Assembly: GCA_946410505.1 (NCBI GenBank)
Contig: CAMKAP010000079.1
Location: 1 to 8,666 of the forward strand
Direction: 5' to 3'
DNA length: 8,666 nt
From: an uncultured Clostridia bacterium
GTDB taxonomy: Bacteria > Bacillota_A > Clostridia > Oscillospirales > Oscillospiraceae
The translations under genes and the position numbers were made by a program. This document shows positions 1 through 6,381 of the stretch, in pieces. A model generated the notes under the pieces. It was not told where the DNA came from, made no database searches, and worked only from the letters and a program-made list of their open reading frames with translations. The number at the start of each line of letters is the position of its first letter. Within the stretch, counting starts at the first letter, position 1.

Positions 1-492
1 ATCCCCAAGGAGATCCGCCGCACCATGCGCATCCGCGAGGGTGACCCGCTGGAGATCTTCACCGACAAGGACGGAGAGCTGATTTTCAAAAAATACTCCC
101 CTATCGGGGAGCTGACGGATTTCGCGGCGCAGATCTGTGAAAGCCTGCGCAAAAGCGCGGACAGCATCGCCGGCGTCTGCGACCGGGACACGGTGATCGC
201 CATCTCCGGTGGGGCCAGGAAAGAGCTGCTGGAAAAGGCGGTGAGTCCGCAGCTGGCGGAGATCATGGACGGGCGCAGCGCCTTCCGGCAGATGACCGGC
301 GGAAGCACCCTGCCCGTGTCCGGTTCGGACGAGAAGTACTGCCTCTCCGTGGCGGCGCCCATCCTTGCCGAGGGGGATGTGCTGGGCTGTGTGTTCTTCG
401 TCACACCCCGCGGAAGCGCGCCGGCAGGTGAAGTGGAGGTTAAGCTTGCCCAGGCCGCAGCGCTGTTTCTCGGGCGGCAGATGGAGGGATAA
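1..492 (+). CDS. spoVT: Stage V sporulation protein T, 5'-truncated by the window edge
   Basis: SpoVT is a forespore transcriptional regulator of the AbrB family that tunes sigma-G-dependent genes. The frame is open from base 1 and gives 163 residues before TAA. The first visible residues, IPKEIRRTMRIREGDPLEIF, are the second half of the AbrB-type swapped-hairpin DNA-binding domain. From memory of the roughly 178-residue Bacillus protein, only about 17 N-terminal residues lie outside the window. The linker KKYSPIGEL is characteristic of SpoVT. The remainder matches its GAF-like C-terminal domain, with CDRDTVIAISGG and the ending AAALFLGRQMEG. The ATG at position 25 is internal to the DNA-binding domain and is not the real start. 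The gene faces the leftward block and ends in a strong hairpin terminator that overlaps its stop codon. Identification is firm; the start and promoter are not visible. Confidence 0.95.
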   Translation: MPKEIRRTMRIREGDPLEIFTDKDGELIFKKYSPIGELTDFAAQICESLRKSADSIAGVCDRDTVIAISGGARKELLEKAVSPQLAEIMDGRSAFRQMTGGSTLPVSGSDEKYCLSVAAPILAEGDVLGCVFFVTPRGSAPAGEVEVKLAQAAALFLGRQMEG

Positions 493-527
493 AAAGGCTG
501 TGAAAGCAATGCTTTCACAGCCTTTTT
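491..527. terminator. Bidirectional intrinsic terminator between convergent genes
   Basis: Positions 491-507 and 511-527 form a perfect 17-bp inverted repeat around a 3-base loop (AAT). The arms begin with five A and end with five T, so either strand reads as a hairpin with a T tract. It overlaps the spoVT stop codon and lies 8 bases beyond the end of the leftward gene stopping at 536. One element can therefore terminate both convergent transcripts. Confidence 0.9.
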
Positions 528-535
528 CCTCACCT

Positions 536-2152
536 TCATGGCGCGGCCTCTTCTGTCTCCGGCATAGCCGTGGCAAAGTAGATCACGTCACTGATGGGCT
601 TTTCCCAGCCAAACTGCACAGGATTCACGCGCTCTCCGTGAAATACCGTGGTAGCCGTCTGGCCGCCGTCCAGCGCGTAGGCCTTGGTGCAGCCCCGCGC
701 AAGCATCGCGTCCGCCTCCTGGCGGAGCGTGGCCAGATAGTAATACTCCGTGCCGGGACGGCCGCAGTTGAGATTCATGGTCAGATAGTGCAGCGGGTCT
801 ATGAGACCCAGGGCGCTGCGGGCATAGCTGTCGTGGATCTCACCCCAGGCGTAGTCCTCTGGCGTCACATCCACCCCGTCGTCAATAAGTACCGGGCCGA
901 AGCAGAGGGAGAAGAGCACGTCGTTGTCCGCGATGAACTGCTCGGCCTCCTCCCGGGTGGAAAACTGCCCCCGATAGGAAAAGAGCATGTCTCCGTCAGG
1001 CGTGATGTAGCAGCAGTCGCTGGTGTTGGGCTCGAAGCGGAGGATCTGCCGCTGGTACACCACCACGCCGCAGGCGCGGGCGTGATGGTAAAAATCTCCG
1101 CCCAGGCACAGTACCGCGTTGGAGTCCTGTGCAAAATCCGTGGTGGTGGCAAACTGCAGGCTGAAGGGCTCGTCCCCGGCGATGCGGCGGCGCAGCTGGG
1201 AGCCGTCGGCCACGATGATCTCGCTGAAGGTGCCCACCTCCCGGGCTTCCACCTCCTGCCAGACGATACAGAGAATCGTCTCGTCCAGATACCAGCGGAT
1301 CGTGGAGCCGGGGAAGCGCTCGATGTCCGGGTTCCAGACCAGCTCCCGCCCTGCGATCAGCCGCTGGGCCTCATCGGTCTGCAAAATGGCCGCCAGCTCC
1401 GCCGGGTCATCGCTCTCACCGAAACATGCCGGATCGGGCGCAGGGGCGATCAGGGCGTTTTCGTCGATGCGGCGACGCAGCGGGATATAGGGGAGCGATT
1501 CTGCGATCTGTACCGCCATGGCTTCCGCCGCGGCATCCGGGTCCGCAAGAGGTCCCAGCCAGAGTGCGTCCAGCGTTTCCCGGTTGTCTACGTTCCAGAC
1601 CCTGTCCGCATAGGAGAGCGTCAGCGTAAAGTCCCGCTGTATACCGTAATCCTCGCGAGAGAGCAGCTCCGGCAGCTTCTGCGCCATGCCCTGCGCCAGA
1701 AGCGACGGCAGCACCCGCCCGTTTTCGTCATAGATCTCCTCCGGCGCGGAGGCCTCCTCCGCCCAGCGCTCCAGCTCCGGCAGCATCGCCGCGTTCAGAT
1801 CCGCGCTCAGTCGCTCCGTGTCCAGCAAGGTGAGGGACAGTCGCTGCGAAGCGCTGTCCCCTGCGGTTTCCGGGGAACCGGCGCTGATACAGGCGCGGGT
1901 CTGCTCCCAGGCGGCAAGCAGGGCCTTGCCCGCCTCCGTCTCTGCCGGTCCCGGTCGGGCCGGCGCAAAGTCCGCAAGCGCCGCGGCGGGCTCCGGCGTA
2001 GCCGGGGTAAAGACCTCCAGCAGCTCCGGGGCAGGCAAAGAGCCCTCCGATGAGCGCAGCCGCAGCAGCACGAAAACAGCCGCCGCACAGATCAGCAGCG
2101 CCAGAAGCAGCGCAGGGAGAAGGCTTTTATTCTTTTTCTTCCGTCTTGCCAT
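536..2152 (-). CDS. Membrane-anchored phosphodiester glycosidase family protein
   Basis: This 538-residue protein starts with a basic stretch (MARRKKKNK) and one hydrophobic segment at about residues 11-31, which suggests an N-terminal membrane anchor with the rest outside the cell. A Pro/Ala/Glu-rich linker follows at about 38-75. Residues 75-300 match no domain I can name. The C-terminal part, about 310-528, resembles the phosphodiester glycosidase (NAGPA, formerly DUF2233) domain: GGDFYHHA at 351-358, FGPVLIDDG at 418-426, YALDGGQTATTVF at 492-504 and SDVIYFATA near the end. Characterised relatives remove a sugar from a phosphodiester; other family members are associated with exopolysaccharide or wall polymers. 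The substrate here is unknown. The ATG at 2152 is preceded by GGAG at 2160-2163 with 7-base spacing. The gene lies 77 bases downstream of asnS, with a repeat-like hairpin between them and no clear promoter of its own. Confidence 0.8.
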   Translation of the reverse strand: MARRKKKNKSLLPALLLALLICAAAVFVLLRLRSSEGSLPAPELLEVFTPATPEPAAALADFAPARPGPAETEAGKALLAAWEQTRACISAGSPETAGDSASQRLSLTLLDTERLSADLNAAMLPELERWAEEASAPEEIYDENGRVLPSLLAQGMAQKLPELLSREDYGIQRDFTLTLSYADRVWNVDNRETLDALWLGPLADPDAAAEAMAVQIAESLPYIPLRRRIDENALIAPAPDPACFGESDDPAELAAILQTDEAQRLIAGRELVWNPDIERFPGSTIRWYLDETILCIVWQEVEAREVGTFSEIIVADGSQLRRRIAGDEPFSLQFATTTDFAQDSNAVLCLGGDFYHHARACGVVVYQRQILRFEPNTSDCCYITPDGDMLFSYRGQFSTREEAEQFIADNDVLFSLCFGPVLIDDGVDVTPEDYAWGEIHDSYARSALGLIDPLHYLTMNLNCGRPGTEYYYLATLRQEADAMLARGCTKAYALDGGQTATTVFHGERVNPVQFGWEKPISDVIYFATAMPETEEAAP

Positions 2153-2170
2153 AACGGTACTCCATATAGA

Positions 2171-2219
2171 AAAATGTCATTCCGAGTGAGATTCTTCGCT
2201 TCGCTCAGAATGACATTTT
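2171..2219. repeat. Imperfect inverted repeat resembling a dispersed intergenic element
   Basis: Positions 2171-2189 pair with 2201-2219 over 19 positions, with one mismatch and one wobble pair, around an 11-base loop. The core reads TGTCATTC with GAATGACA as its complement, and the loop side contains repeated TTCGCT. I recall very similar hairpins scattered between genes in many gut Clostridia and other bacteria, so it is probably a dispersed repeat. On the minus strand the stem ends in a short T run, so it could also terminate or attenuate asnS transcription before the downstream gene. Confidence 0.7.
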
Positions 2220-2229
2220 ATGCTTTTTA

Positions 2230-3624
<1,395 letters not shown>

Positions 3625-3691
3625 GGGACGCCATCCTTTCTGTACCCAAACGCGCTGAATGCGCGAAGACCTGATCGAACAGGGTTTTTTT

Positions 3692-3720
3692 ATTATATCC
3701 ATTCCGTCTCCGGATTTCAA
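3692..3720 (-). promoter_or_regulatory. Sigma-A-type promoter of asnS
   Basis: On the minus strand, TTGAAA (3720-3715) and TATAAT (3697-3692) are separated by exactly 17 bp. The -10 is a perfect consensus match and the -35 has five of six bases. Transcription would start near 3685 and leave a leader of about 60 bases. That leader holds a small hairpin at 3651-3665 but is too short for a T-box riboswitch. Confidence 0.8.
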
Positions 3721-3740
3721 TAGAAAACTGCGCAGACAGC

Positions 3741-3775
3741 AAGAAAAGCGCGGGACGGATGGTGTTCCGTCCCGC
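3741..3775 (-). terminator. Intrinsic terminator of the lipid kinase gene
   Basis: Positions 3750-3759 and 3766-3775 form a perfect 10-bp GC-rich stem around a 6-base loop. Reading leftward it is followed by GCTTTTCTT, a moderate T tract. It lies 24 bases beyond the stop codon of the kinase gene and just upstream of the asnS promoter, so it separates the two transcription units. Confidence 0.8.
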
Positions 3776-3799
3776 TTGGATCATGTTTTCGGATCGTGT

Positions 3800-4690
3800 T
3801 CAGAAAATAAATTCGATGGGCGCGTGGTAGTTGCACAGCTCCACTACCTGATGCTCGCCGCCGGCCTCGCCGTCCCGCGTCCAGGGAACCGGCCGGTCGA
3901 AGGTGAATTTTGCCCGCCTCGTGTGCAGGATGATGAGGTTTTCACTGTCATAGCTCTGGCTCAGCACGCTGCCCACCAGCTCGCCGAAGCCCTCCATGGT
4001 CTTGGGGTCCTTCACCAGCACCAGCTCGCTCATCCCGTCGCCCAGGCTCACCATCTCGTCGGAGAAGTGCACGACGCCGCCCACGGAGGTGGAGTTATTC
4101 AGGCTGCCGTAGAGCAGGTCCGCCTCGATCACTCCGCCGTCGTGCTCCACGATCGTGTGATAGGTCTCGAGCTTGGAGAGGGACGCCATGCCCTGCAGCA
4201 CATAGGCCAGATGGCCCAGCGCCTTTTTCTGATCCTGGGGCGTGGCGTAGCTCACATCGGTGAAGGCGCCGAAGCCCGCGATATAGGCAAAATAGTCGTG
4301 CTCGCCGAAACCGCCCACGTCGTAGGGGCGGGGCGTACCGGAGAGGATGCGGCGCGCTGCGGCCACCGTGTCGTTCTTCGGCAGATTCAGCGTGGTCGCC
4401 ACATCGTTAGCCGTGCCCATGGGGATGTAGGCGAGTTTCGGCCGCTGCTCATGCTGCATCAGACCGGCGATCACCTCGCTGAGCGTTCCGTCCCCGCCGA
4501 TGCAGGCCACCACATCGTACTCACAGCCGTGTTCGGCGGCAAAGCGCGTGGCATCGCCCCGGTCGGCGGTGTAATACAGCGTGACGCGAAAGCCCCCGTT
4601 ATCCAGAACCTGCAGCGCATCTCCCAGATTGATCTTGTAAGCCCCGCGGCCCGCCGCCGGGTTGATGATCAGCATCAGCTTCTGTTCCAT
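3800..4690 (-). CDS. Diacylglycerol kinase family lipid kinase (YegS/BmrU-like)
   Basis: A 296-residue protein of the usual length for bacterial lipid kinases with the DAGK catalytic domain, which transfer phosphate from ATP to diacylglycerol or a related lipid at the inner face of the membrane. The N-terminal domain shows the nucleotide-binding signatures: INPAAGRG at 9-16, the hallmark CIGGDGTLSEV at 63-73, and IPMGTANDVA at 89-98. The C-terminal beta-rich domain includes DVGGFG near 124-129 and WTRDGEAGG at 270-278, carrying the family DGE motif. Exact substrate and gene name cannot be set from sequence, since diacylglycerol, undecaprenol-like and sphingoid kinases share these motifs. I chose the ATG at 4690, with AGGAGG at 4696-4701 and 5-base spacing. 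An in-frame ATG at 4759 would place the promoter inside the gene. Monocistronic, with its own promoter and terminator. Confidence 0.92.
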   Translation of the reverse strand: MEQKLMLIINPAAGRGAYKINLGDALQVLDNGGFRVTLYYTADRGDATRFAAEHGCEYDVVACIGGDGTLSEVIAGLMQHEQRPKLAYIPMGTANDVATTLNLPKNDTVAAARRILSGTPRPYDVGGFGEHDYFAYIAGFGAFTDVSYATPQDQKKALGHLAYVLQGMASLSKLETYHTIVEHDGGVIEADLLYGSLNNSTSVGGVVHFSDEMVSLGDGMSELVLVKDPKTMEGFGELVGSVLSQSYDSENLIILHTRRAKFTFDRPVPWTRDGEAGGEHQVVELCNYHAPIEFIF

Positions 4691-4729
4691 AGTGTCCTCC
4701 TGTCCGGGAAAAATCCTGCAACAATTTGA

Positions 4730-4759
4730 AGTATAGTCCCGGGCGGCAAGCCGCGTCAA
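4730..4759 (-). promoter_or_regulatory. Probable sigma-A promoter of the lipid kinase gene
   Basis: On the minus strand, TTGACG (4759-4754) and TATACT (4735-4730) each match the consensus at five of six bases, with 18-bp spacing. This leaves a leader of about 35 bases that includes a strong ribosome binding site. From here back to the rpsT terminator, 4760-4835, I see no gene or convincing structure. Confidence 0.65.
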
Positions 4760-4835
4760 GTCATGCTCCCGATCACGGGGAAAGGTTTACGGATTCTTCA
4801 CAATGTTCCCCTTTGCCGGCTGATTTACACCAGAA

Positions 4836-4865
4836 AGCGCAAAGGGGATGCTTTCGCATCCCCTT
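4836..4865 (-). terminator. Intrinsic terminator of rpsT
   Basis: Positions 4842-4851 and 4856-4865 form a perfect 10-bp stem. Read on the minus strand, the loop is the stable tetraloop GAAA. The leftward tail after the stem is short and broken (T, then GCGCTTT), so U-tract strength is modest. It lies 21 bases past the rpsT stop codon. Confidence 0.75.
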
Positions 4866-4886
4866 ACACGTTGCTATAACAGCAAA

Positions 4887-5150
4887 TTACGCCATCTCGT
4901 TGAGCTTGCTTGCCATCGCGGACTTCTTGTGCGCTGCATTGTTCTTGTGCAGCAGACCCTTACCGGCCGCGCGGTCAACAGTCTTAACAGCAACTTTATA
5001 GGCACTGACGGCTGTCTCGCGGTTGCCTTCGGCAACAGCTGCGTCAAACTTTTTCATCATGGTCTTGAGCTCGGTCTTGTCGGCGCGGTTCTTCGCTCTG
5101 AGCTGCTTGGACTTTTCGTCTCTCTTGGCGGAAGACTTAATGTTGGCCAT
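4887..5150 (-). CDS. rpsT: 30S ribosomal protein S20
   Basis: An 87-residue, strongly basic protein of the usual S20 length. It binds 16S rRNA in the lower body of the small subunit. The start MANIKSSAKRDEKSKQLRAK, the Lys-rich helices and the conserved region KGLLHKNNAAHKKSA are diagnostic. The ATG at 5150 follows a long purine-rich Shine-Dalgarno stretch. Transcription is leftward from a sigma-A promoter about 70 bases upstream of the start and ends in a GAAA-loop hairpin. The gene is divergent from gpr across a 207-base gap. As I recall, rpsT and gpr are also neighbours in Bacillus subtilis, so this pairing looks conserved in spore formers. Confidence 0.97.
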   Translation of the reverse strand: MANIKSSAKRDEKSKQLRAKNRADKTELKTMMKKFDAAVAEGNRETAVSAYKVAVKTVDRAAGKGLLHKNNAAHKKSAMASKLNEMA

Positions 5151-5160
5151 GTTTCAATCG

Positions 5161-5172
5161 CCACCTCCTCCT
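5161..5172 (-). promoter_or_regulatory. Extended ribosome binding site of rpsT
   Basis: The minus strand reads AGGAGGAGGTGG, two overlapping Shine-Dalgarno cores ending in a close match to the complement of the 16S rRNA tail. The GGAGG nearest the gene lies 13 bases from the ATG, somewhat longer than usual. The duplicated core may offset the long spacing. Confidence 0.7.
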
Positions 5173-5218
5173 ACAAAAATTGCCTGCAAAATGTAATAGA
5201 TAACATTCGCGTTTAGAG

Positions 5219-5247
5219 ATTATAGCAAAGAAAGCCTTGAAAAGCAA
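5219..5247 (-). promoter_or_regulatory. Sigma-A promoter of rpsT
   Basis: On the minus strand a perfect TATAAT (5224-5219) lies 17 bp from TTGCTT (5247-5242), a weak -35 that keeps the TTG. A run of A and T tracts lies immediately upstream and may compensate for it. The start site would fall near 5212, leaving a leader of about 60 bases. Confidence 0.65.
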
Positions 5248-5250
5248 GCA

Positions 5251-5278
5251 TTTTTTCAAAAAAGTTTTCAGTTTTTTT
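5251..5278 (-). promoter_or_regulatory. A/T-tract element upstream of the rpsT promoter (possible UP element)
   Basis: Directly upstream of the rpsT -35 there are tracts T6 (5251-5256), A6 (5258-5263), T4 (5265-5268) and T7 (5272-5278) on the plus strand, in an otherwise GC-rich region. Such tracts can contact the alpha C-terminal domain of RNA polymerase or bend DNA. The role is inferred from position and composition only. Confidence 0.4.
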
Positions 5279-5292
5279 CCCCTTGTAGTCCG

Positions 5293-5322
5293 GTATGATT
5301 CTGCCGAAAATATACCACAATA
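5293..5322 (+). promoter_or_regulatory. Candidate sigma-G promoter of gpr
   Basis: GTATG at 5293-5297 fits the sigma-G -35 pattern (G-N-A-T-R). CACAATA at 5316-5322 fits its -10 (C-A-T-N-N-T-A) with one mismatch. The spacing is 18 bp, in the expected range. gpr is a known forespore (sigma-G/F) gene in Bacillus. No good sigma-A promoter is visible on the plus strand here. The short degenerate consensus keeps the confidence moderate. Confidence 0.5.
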
Positions 5323-5357
5323 TATAGACATCATACGAGAAGGAGCGGCGCTATTAT

Positions 5358-6218
5358 ATGGGAATTACTGGAAGAACTGATCTGGCCAGCGAGGCGCGGA
5401 GCCTCTGGCTGCGGGATGCGGCGGAGGGCGCAGCCCTGCGCGGGGTGCGGGCGGAGAACACGGAACTGCGCGGTCTGCCGCTGTGCTCGGTAGAGATTCT
5501 GAACGAGGAGGGTGCCGCCGCCCTCGGCAAAGCGCCGGGCCTATATTATACTCTGGAGCTGCCCACGCCCCTCTCCCGGGCGGATACGCGCTTTACCGAT
5601 GCGGCCGGGGCGGTGGCGGAGCTGCTGCGGCGCTGCCTGCCGGAGCGGATCGACGCGCCGGTTCTCATTGCCGCGCTGGGAAATCCCGACGTGACGCCGG
5701 ACGCGCTGGGTTCCCTCACTGCCGGGAGTCTGCTGGTCACACGACATCTGAAGGAGCGCGAAACCGCCGGCTTTGAGGCATTCTCCTCCACGCTTCTCTG
5801 CCGTACCGGCGTCCTCGGCACCACGGGCGTGGAAAGCGCGGTGCAGATCCGCGCGCTCTGCGCCGCGATCCATCCCCTCTGCGTGATCGCCATCGACGCG
5901 CTGGCGGGTTCGGAGCTGGCAGGGCTCTGCCGCTCGGTGCAGATCTGCAACACGGGCATCGCGCCCGGCTCCGGTGTGGGCAACGACAGGGAGGCGCTGA
6001 ATAAAAACTCTCTCGGTGTACCGGTGATTGCCGTCGGTGTTCCCACCGTGATGGATGCCTCCGCCCTCGCGGATCTGGAGGAACTAAGTGATCTCTTTGT
6101 CACGCCCCGCTTTATCGACAGCGCCGTACGCTCGGCGGCACGGCTGCTGGCTTACGGGATCAATCTTGCGCTCCATCCGGGCATCAGCGTGGAGGATATT
6201 GATTTATTGGTGGGATAA
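5358..6218 (+). CDS. gpr: Germination protease (spore protease, peptidase family A25)
   Basis: Gpr degrades small acid-soluble spore proteins at germination and releases spore DNA and amino acids. The 286 residues carry the family signatures: RTDLASEA at 6-13, AALGNPDVTPDALG at 105-118, LLVTRHL at 125-131, VIAIDALAG at 176-184, NTGIAPGSGVGN at 198-209 and VPVIAVGVPTVMDA at 221-234. The acidic residues in TPDALG and AIDALA probably correspond to the two aspartates reported essential in Bacillus. The protein is shorter than the roughly 370-residue Bacillus enzyme. It lacks the long segment before the final LFVTPRFIDSAVR region and has only five residues before RTDLA, so almost no propeptide. 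No earlier in-frame start exists: a TAG lies at 5325-5327. AAGGAG at 5340-5345 is 12 bases from the ATG. No intrinsic terminator follows; the parS region does. Confidence 0.93.
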   Translation: MGITGRTDLASEARSLWLRDAAEGAALRGVRAENTELRGLPLCSVEILNEEGAAALGKAPGLYYTLELPTPLSRADTRFTDAAGAVAELLRRCLPERIDAPVLIAALGNPDVTPDALGSLTAGSLLVTRHLKERETAGFEAFSSTLLCRTGVLGTTGVESAVQIRALCAAIHPLCVIAIDALAGSELAGLCRSVQICNTGIAPGSGVGNDREALNKNSLGVPVIAVGVPTVMDASALADLEELSDLFVTPRFIDSAVRSAARLLAYGINLALHPGISVEDIDLLVG

Positions 6219-6260
6219 TATTATCATCTTTCGCTGTTTCCAATATTCTGCAGTCATGCA

Positions 6261-6298
6261 TTTTGTTGGGATGTTTCACGTGAAACATCCCAACAAAA
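6261..6298. promoter_or_regulatory. parS site 1 inside a perfect 38-bp palindrome
   Basis: The core TGTTTCACGTGAAACA (6272-6287) is the fully symmetric consensus parS bound by Spo0J/ParB. The symmetry continues for 11 more base pairs on each side, so 6261-6279 and 6280-6298 are perfect inverted copies. The flanking arms are not part of known parS recognition. No T tract follows on either strand, so it is not an ordinary intrinsic terminator. Confidence 0.95.
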
Positions 6299-6310
6299 GA
6301 AATCCCATAA

Positions 6311-6326
6311 AGTTTCACGTGAAACA
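6311..6326. promoter_or_regulatory. parS site 2, adjoining the parA promoter
   Basis: AGTTTCACGTGAAACA matches the symmetric parS consensus at 15 of 16 positions; only the outermost base differs. Its centre is 39 bp from that of site 1. It ends one base before the -35 hexamer of the parA promoter, so bound or spreading ParB could block RNA polymerase. Confidence 0.93.
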
Positions 6327-6355
6327 TTGAATTCACGATGCAATCCTGTTATAAT
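6327..6355 (+). promoter_or_regulatory. Sigma-A promoter of parA-parB-serS, with extended -10
   Basis: TTGAAT (6327-6332) and TATAAT (6350-6355) are separated by 17 bp. The -10 is preceded by TGT, an extended -10 element. The start site would lie near 6362, giving a leader of only about 20 bases that contains the parA ribosome binding site AGGAG at 6370-6374. Confidence 0.8.
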
Positions 6356-6381
6356 GCTCTCACCGAAACAGGAGAGAAACT

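Noticed and set aside
25..492. spoVT starting at the ATG at position 25
   Set aside because: The frame is open and conserved back to base 1 (IPKEIRRT), within the DNA-binding domain, so the true start is upstream of the window.
365..2053. Long plus-strand frame of about 562 codons spanning the spoVT end and the antisense of the glycosidase gene
   Set aside because: It runs through the end of spoVT, the strong terminator at 491-527, and then antisense to a well-supported gene. Its composition is Arg/Gly-rich and low in information, typical of a shadow frame.
3670..3690. Hairpin-plus-T-run on the plus strand (CCTG/CAGG then seven T)
   Set aside because: The stem is only 4 bp and no plus-strand gene lies upstream. 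The T run is the complement of the A-rich start region of the asnS promoter.
3659..4729. Plus-strand frame of about 356 codons opposite the lipid kinase
   Set aside because: It is antisense to a gene with clear GGDGT and GTAND motifs, crosses that gene's terminator and the asnS promoter, and resembles no protein family I know.
5236..5256. Possible plus-strand terminator (CTTG/CAAG then T6) in the rpsT-gpr gap
   Set aside because: A 4-bp stem is too weak and nothing is transcribed rightward into it. The bases are better explained as the rpsT -35 region and its A/T tracts.
6088..6330. Small plus-strand frame of 80 codons covering the parS sites
   Set aside because: It begins inside gpr in another frame and its second half is just translated parS palindromes; the region is explained as binding sites.
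5151..6381. Possible replication origin suggested by the divergent gene flip at 5151-5357 and nearby parS
   Set aside because: There is no dnaA gene, DnaA-box cluster or AT-rich unwinding region in the window. parS sites commonly lie near but not at the origin.
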